Shown here: positions 16,838 to 20,094 of the stretch, in pieces | Layout: each line of letters opens with the position of its first letter | Numbering within the stretch: position 1 is the first letter of the stretch | DNA from: Paratractidigestivibacter sp963611755 | Lineage (GTDB): Bacteria; Actinomycetota; Coriobacteriia; Coriobacteriales; Atopobiaceae | Length of the DNA stretch: 20,094 nt | NCBI GenBank assembly: GCA_963611755.1 | Contig: CAVDTK010000027.1 | Coordinates: 1 to 20,094 of the forward strand | Direction: 5' to 3' | The notes under the pieces: generated by a model | Database searches by the model: none | What the model saw: only the letters and a program-made list of their open reading frames with translations | Told to the model about the DNA's origin: nothing | Position numbers and translations under genes: made by a program

Positions 16838-16872
16838 GGGCGCCGAGAAGAGACTGCCCCTTCTCGGCGCCC
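16838..16872 (-). promoter_or_regulatory. Intercistronic hairpin, binding protein to permease
   Basis: GGGCGCCGAGAAG (16838-16850) and CTTCTCGGCGCCC (16860-16872) are perfect 13-bp complements with a 9-nt loop. On the transcribed strand it is followed by GTCTTGAG, not a T run. It is probably a partial terminator or 3' mRNA protection stem that lets the binding protein be made in excess over the membrane subunits, as known for other ABC operons (for example malE-malF). Confidence 0.65.
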
Positions 16873-16899
16873 GCGCCAACTGCAAAAAGCCGGTAGAAC

Positions 16900-18045
16900 C
16901 TACTCGGTCTGGAAGCGGCTGTCGCCACCGTTGAGGGCGTTCATGACCTCCTCGACGTAGGTCTTGGTGTTCTCCTTGGCGTCCTCGAAGTCGTAGTCCA
17001 TGACGTTGTCGGGGTCGAGGCCGTACTCGGTGGCGACCTCAGGCTGCTCGACGCCATCGATGACCAGGAACTGGTAGGAGCCGTTCTTGGCGGCCAGGCT
17101 CACGCACTCGGCGGACAGGGCGTACTCGATCCAGAGCTTAGCGGCGCTGGAGTGCTTAGCGCCCTTGAAGATGGCGGTGGCGCCGACCTCGCAGGAGGTG
17201 CCGGAGCTGGGGAGCACCAGGCCGATGTTGCTGTAGCCGTTGTCGACGATCTGGTAGATGCCGTCGTGCAGGAAGCCCAGGCCGATGGTGCACTCGCCGG
17301 TGCCGATGTTCTTGGACGGGCCGGAGCCGGACTTGGTGTAGACCGCGATGTTCTTGTCGAGGTCGACGAGCCACTGGATGCCGGCATCGTGGCCGTACTT
17401 CTGGATGGCGGTATTGATGATCAGCTTGGCGGTGCCGGCGGTGTTGTAGTTGGAAGACCAAATGAGGCCCTGGTACTTGCTGTCGACGAGGTCGGCGAAG
17501 TCCTGCGGGGCGTCGAGGCCCTTGCGCTCCAGGGCGTCCTTGTTGTACATGATGCCGAGAAGACCGGTGTAGATGCCGTACCAGTAGCCGTCGGCGTCCT
17601 TGTACTTGGCCTTGGTGATGTGGGAGGCGTTCTGCGCGTCGTAGGCCTCGAGCAGACCCTCGGAGACGGCGACGTTATAAGGATCGGTGGTGCCACCGAA
17701 CCAGACGTCGGCGGAGGGGTTGCCGTTCTCCTCCTCGATCTTGGCCTGGACCTCGCCGGTGGAAAGGCGCTGGTACTGGACGTCGATGCCCACGAGCTCC
17801 TTGAAGTGGTCGCAGGCCGCGGAGAGGTAGTCCTCCTCGCAGGAGCCGTAGACGACGAGCGTGCCCTCCTCCTGGGCGGCCTTGACCAGGTCCTCGGAGA
17901 CGCCGATGGCGTCAGCGGCCTTCTTAGCGGAATCGGACTCGGAGCTGGAGCTCGAGGAGCCGGAGCCGCCGCAGCCGACGAGGCTGAGGCCGGCAGCAGC
18001 GACGCCCATGGCGCCCAGGAAATCCTTACGAGTGAGGTTAGACAT
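16900..18045 (-). CDS. ABC transporter substrate-binding lipoprotein, FbpA-like
   Basis: A 381-residue extracytoplasmic binding lipoprotein of the AfuA/FbpA class (family 1-type solute-binding fold), the receptor for the downstream permease and ATPase. The signal peptide ends in lipobox LVGC (C25), then a Gly/Ser linker. The start of the signal, TRKDFLG, is Tat-like with RK in place of RR. The mature part begins with the class's GTLVVYGSCEEDY and continues with ADVWFGGTTDPYN and YWYGIYTGLLGIMYNKD. The adjacent tyrosine pair that binds iron in classical FbpA is not seen at the expected place (GLGFLHDGIYQI), so the substrate may be another anion or a chelated metal. I chose ATG 18045, after AAAGGGA, because the lipoprotein signal begins there; upstream in-frame sequence is leader. 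Confidence 0.9.
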   Translation of the reverse strand: MSNLTRKDFLGAMGVAAAGLSLVGCGGSGSSSSSSESDSAKKAADAIGVSEDLVKAAQEEGTLVVYGSCEEDYLSAACDHFKELVGIDVQYQRLSTGEVQAKIEEENGNPSADVWFGGTTDPYNVAVSEGLLEAYDAQNASHITKAKYKDADGYWYGIYTGLLGIMYNKDALERKGLDAPQDFADLVDSKYQGLIWSSNYNTAGTAKLIINTAIQKYGHDAGIQWLVDLDKNIAVYTKSGSGPSKNIGTGECTIGLGFLHDGIYQIVDNGYSNIGLVLPSSGTSCEVGATAIFKGAKHSSAAKLWIEYALSAECVSLAAKNGSYQFLVIDGVEQPEVATEYGLDPDNVMDYDFEDAKENTKTYVEEVMNALNGGDSRFQTE

Positions 18046-18064
18046 ATCTCTTCCCTTTCGTCTT

Positions 18065-18087
18065 GTCTTTCCCCTCCCGGGAAAGAC
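18065..18087 (-). promoter_or_regulatory. Leader hairpin of the ABC operon
   Basis: GTCTTTCCC (18065-18073) and GGGAAAGAC (18079-18087) form a perfect 9-bp stem with a 5-nt loop in the 5' leader, only a few bases upstream of the AAAGGGA ribosome site. It could stabilise the mRNA or modulate translation. No known riboswitch is recognised. Confidence 0.45.
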
Positions 18088-18129
18088 GACCTTGGCCGCG
18101 CTTGCCGCACGGCTAAACTCCCGCCCGTC

Positions 18130-18135
18130 TTTATA
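18130..18135 (-). promoter_or_regulatory. -10 box of the ABC operon
   Basis: TATAAA on the minus strand, about 85 nt before the binding protein ATG; a start near 18122 would give a leader of about 75 nt. No good -35 lies at 17 nt (AAGTTA), as expected for an activator-dependent promoter. Confidence 0.45.
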
Positions 18136-18167
18136 CCCCATTTACAATCCGTTAACTTTTTCGTATC

Positions 18168-18239
18168 GGGTGAACGGCAGATTATGCCGCCTGCCTGCGC
18201 TTTATTTGGGGTGAACGGTAGCGTTTTGCGGGTGAGCGG
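18168..18239 (-). promoter_or_regulatory. Three direct repeats upstream of ABC promoter
   Basis: GGGTGAACGG occurs at 18168-18177 and 18209-18218, and GGGTGAGCGG at 18230-18239. Starts are 41 and 21 bp apart, close to four and two helical turns, so all three face the same side of the DNA. They lie about 33-105 bp upstream of the TATAAA box, the normal position for an activator such as a response regulator. The regulator is not encoded in the window. Confidence 0.55.
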
Positions 18240-18374
18240 CGCATGTTGGGTAGGGTGTGTCATGCGCACGTTAGGGGCGTGTTAGGTCGGGCTTCTACGC
18301 ACGCTTTGGCCGCGCGGCGGCGGCGCGCGTGTTACCCTAATCGGGTACGGACCTGCGGCCTCGAGGAGACACCA

Positions 18375-19298
18375 ATGCCAGCTATCATCTGCCACCACAT
18401 CTTTGGCGAGGACGTCGCGGGGCTTCTCCCCGACGGCGTGATCAAAGGCGAGGAGGAGCTGGCGGCTTTCCTTTTGGGCAACCAGGGGCCCGATCCCCTC
18501 TTCGCGCGTTTCTCGCTGCTTCCCGGCGTCACGCGCACCTGCCACAAGCTGGGCCATGCGATGCACGACGGACGCGTGTGCGAGTCGCTGTTCGCCTTCC
18601 GCGAGGGCGTGGGGCACCTGCCGGTGGCAGACGAGCGCGTGGGGCGCGCCTTCGCGCTGGGGCTTCTGGGACATTACGTGCTGGACCGCACGGCTCACCC
18701 CTTTGTCTTTGGGCAGCAGAAGGCCCTGATCGAGGCCGACCCAACGCTAGCGGACTCTAACATGGAACTGCACGCCGTCATCGAGAGCGACATCGACTCG
18801 TGGATCCTTTGGGAGAAGCGCCGCGCCACGGTGATCGACCGCCCGGCCCACACCAACCTCATGCGCACGGAGCGCATCGACCGCGTGGGCGGCGCCCTGT
18901 TTAGCCAGGTGGCGTACGCGGTCTTTGGCGTGTCCATCGGCGCCGAGGAGTACGCAGGCTGCACCGCCAACTACGAGCTGGAATACAAGCTGCTCGACCC
19001 GGCGGGGTCTTGTGCGGCCGTTTTGGCGGGCGCGTTGGAGCGCGTCGTGCGCCCCCATTCGTTTGCCGAGTCGATGGCCCACCGCGTGGTGCGCACCTGC
19101 GAGTGCCCGGCCGCCAACCTCGACTGCGCCCCGTGGGAGAACCCCTGGACGGGCGAGGTGCGCAGCGTGAGCTTCGCCGACCTCTTCGACGAGGCCGTGG
19201 GCGCCTACCCCGCCTTCGCCGAAGCCTTCGTCCGCGGCGACCGCGAGCGCTTCGAGCAACTTTCCGGCGGCATCAACTACAACGGCCAGCCGGCTTAA
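18375..19298 (+). CDS. Zinc-dependent phospholipase C-like protein
   Basis: A 307-residue protein of the zinc-dependent phospholipase C domain family (PF00882-like). Histidine and acidic ligands typical of the fold are visible: HH at 7-8, GNQGPDPLF, HKLGHAMH, GLLGHYVLDRTAHPF and MELHAVIESDID. Such domains are mostly alpha-helical and hydrolyse phospholipid or related phosphodiesters. There is no signal peptide, so it is likely cytosolic, and many such proteins have no tested activity. GAGGAG (18363-18368) precedes the ATG. The frame is open upstream to 18243 but without a good start. It is divergent from the ABC operon across a 329-bp gap; a TACCC-taatc-GGGTA inverted repeat (18333-18347) lies 28 bp upstream. 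It is a single gene followed by a terminator. Confidence 0.85.
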   Translation: MPAIICHHIFGEDVAGLLPDGVIKGEEELAAFLLGNQGPDPLFARFSLLPGVTRTCHKLGHAMHDGRVCESLFAFREGVGHLPVADERVGRAFALGLLGHYVLDRTAHPFVFGQQKALIEADPTLADSNMELHAVIESDIDSWILWEKRRATVIDRPAHTNLMRTERIDRVGGALFSQVAYAVFGVSIGAEEYAGCTANYELEYKLLDPAGSCAAVLAGALERVVRPHSFAESMAHRVVRTCECPAANLDCAPWENPWTGEVRSVSFADLFDEAVGAYPAFAEAFVRGDRERFEQLSGGINYNGQPA

Positions 19299-19335
19299 GG
19301 AAAGCGGCTGGCCGAAGGGTTTCTCGGCACACGGC

Positions 19336-19377
19336 AAAGCCCCCGGCGGCCTGCGCGGCTACCAGGGGCTTTTCTCG
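19336..19377. terminator. Terminator between convergent genes
   Basis: AAAGCCCC (19336-19343) pairs with GGGGCTTT (19365-19372), with a GC-rich interior; TTTTCTCG follows on the plus strand. It serves the phospholipase-like gene. On the minus strand the stem is followed by only CTTTG, so its use by the convergent membrane protein gene is possible but weaker. Confidence 0.7.
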
Positions 19378-19413
19378 TCGAGGCTTGGGGCTCGAGGCTC
19401 GCGGGTTTCTCGC

Positions 19414-19824
19414 CTAGGACTTGACCTCGAACTTGGTGCGGCACTTGGGGCAGGTCACGCGGAGCTTGCCCTTGCCGCGGGGCACGCGCACCTTCTGGCC
19501 GCAGCTTTGGCACTTCACGTGCTTGTAGCTGCGGGTTTCCTCGATGGCGGCCTTGGGGTTCTGGACCCAGGGGCGCGCGGGGCCGAGCGCCTTCAGGAAC
19601 TGCTCGTTCTCGCGCGAGCGCGCGGAGAGGTTCTTGGACTGGATGCGGAAAACCGAGTAGGCGATGAGGGCCAGGGCGATCCAGCCGAGCCAGCCCACGC
19701 GGGCAAAGAGGTTCACGATTACCAGCACGAAAGCGAGGTTCGTGCAGAAAAGCGCCAGGTCGTCGGGCCCTTGTCGGCCGCGCATCCACTCGTAAACCTT
19801 GCGTTGCCAGTCTTGGTTAGCCAT
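19414..19824 (-). CDS. Two-helix membrane protein with C-terminal zinc ribbon
   Basis: A 136-residue protein of unknown role. The N-terminal part (about 1-22) is polar and is followed by two membrane helices (about 23-41 LALFCTNLAFVLVIVNLFA and 44-60 GWLGWIALALIAYSVF). A basic linker and a C-terminal zinc ribbon follow, with cysteines C105, C108, C125 and C128 (KCQSCGQ, TCPKCRT). Both ends probably face the cytoplasm. Similar two-helix plus ribbon proteins are common in Gram-positives and are annotated only as hypothetical. GAAGGAC precedes the ATG. A 6-bp hairpin (CTCGTT/AACGAG, 19840-19856) lies just upstream. Confidence 0.8.
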   Translation of the reverse strand: MANQDWQRKVYEWMRGRQGPDDLALFCTNLAFVLVIVNLFARVGWLGWIALALIAYSVFRIQSKNLSARSRENEQFLKALGPARPWVQNPKAAIEETRSYKHVKCQSCGQKVRVPRGKGKLRVTCPKCRTKFEVKS

Positions 19825-19950
19825 GTCCTTCTCGATTCACTCGTTTTGTCAACGAGGTTCCTTCTACCCAACAAGGCGCGCGAATGACAGGCGTCGGGCA
19901 GCCCAAATTAACAACACCGCCCTGAAACCGAGCTTGCCGCGCCGGGTGCC

Positions 19951-20091
19951 TTGTCGTATTTGGGACTTATCGGAACAGCGCCGAGAAGATCTTGTCGTGT
20001 TTGGGACTTATCGGAAGCCGAAACTTCCGATAAGTCCCCATTACGACAATCGCGGGCCCTTCTCGCTTCCGATAAGTCCGGATCACGACAA
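19951..20091. repeat. Nested palindrome of four 25-26-nt repeats
   Basis: The unit is TTGTCGT, a 5-nt variable stretch, then GGACTTATCGGAA(G). It occurs directly at 19951-19975 and 19992-20017, and inverted at 20024-20049 and 20066-20091. Starts are 41 and 42 nt apart within each pair. The inner two form a hairpin with a 14-bp perfect stem (20004-20017 with 20024-20037), and CGAGAAG/CTTCTCG in the spacers are also complementary, so the whole block can fold as one long hairpin. No gene lies in 19825-20094. Confidence 0.8.
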
Positions 20092-20094
20092 TCC

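Larger units (their letters stand above)
18046..18374. other. Divergent control region, ABC operon and phospholipase gene
   Basis: This gap holds the ABC leader hairpin, its TATAAA box, three GGGTGAACGG-type repeats, a GC-rich tract (about 18310-18330) and the TACCC/GGGTA inverted repeat near the phospholipase start. No gene is supported here. Confidence 0.6.

Noticed and set aside
19847..19852. TTGACA on the minus strand as a -35 for the zinc-ribbon protein gene
   Set aside because: A -10 at 17 nt spacing would fall on the start codon, so the geometry is impossible for a normal leader. The hexamer is part of a small hairpin.
19951..20091. CRISPR array
   Set aside because: Repeats occur in both orientations, only four copies exist and the spacers are complementary to each other. 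This is palindromic repeat structure.

Overview
The window comes from a high-GC, Gram-positive-type bacterium. Strong AAGGAGG-type ribosome sites, GC-ending codons, a Tat/sortase-anchored giant surface protein and the style of the intergenic repeats all point to Coriobacteriia. A gut Collinsella or close relative is my best guess, by inference only. No rRNA, tRNA, CRISPR array or transposase gene is visible.

Layout. 1-180: 42-bp tandem and palindromic repeats. 235-4464 (+): housekeeping genes, namely DNA polymerase I (polA), RNase HI (overlapping polA by one base) and a Cof-type HAD phosphatase. 4649-9268 (+): a 1539-residue exported, cell-wall-anchored protein. 9289-13992: an accessory islet built of small modules separated by non-coding repeats. 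Its first module is an XRE repressor (-) divergent from a four-gene envelope operon (+): membrane-anchored ectodomain protein, lipoprotein, DUF4230 protein and a 32-residue membrane microprotein. Its second module is a HigB/HigA toxin-antitoxin pair (-). Three copies of a 92-nt core repeat and two copies of a ~115-nt long hairpin punctuate the modules. 14021-18045 (-): an iron(III)-type ABC importer (binding protein, double permease, ATPase). 18375-19298 (+): a zinc-dependent phospholipase C-like protein. 19414-19824 (-): a membrane protein with a C-terminal zinc ribbon. 19951-20091: a large nested palindrome of four 25-26-nt repeats.

How parts work together. PolA and RNase HI both remove RNA primers and are translationally coupled. 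The ABC operon has a signature upstream region: three direct repeats of GGGTGAACGG spaced 41 and 21 bp apart, just upstream of a TATAAA box, as expected for an activator-controlled promoter. The XRE gene and the envelope operon share a 115-bp divergent control region holding an 18/20-match palindrome, probably the XRE operator.

The best candidates for something undescribed are: (1) the XRE-controlled envelope operon with its hidden microprotein; (2) the two long hairpin elements, whose core is nearly identical, whose central stem shows a compensatory base-pair change and whose outer arms differ in sequence yet remain complementary; (3) the three-copy 92-nt element bordering the modules. Function is unknown for all three.
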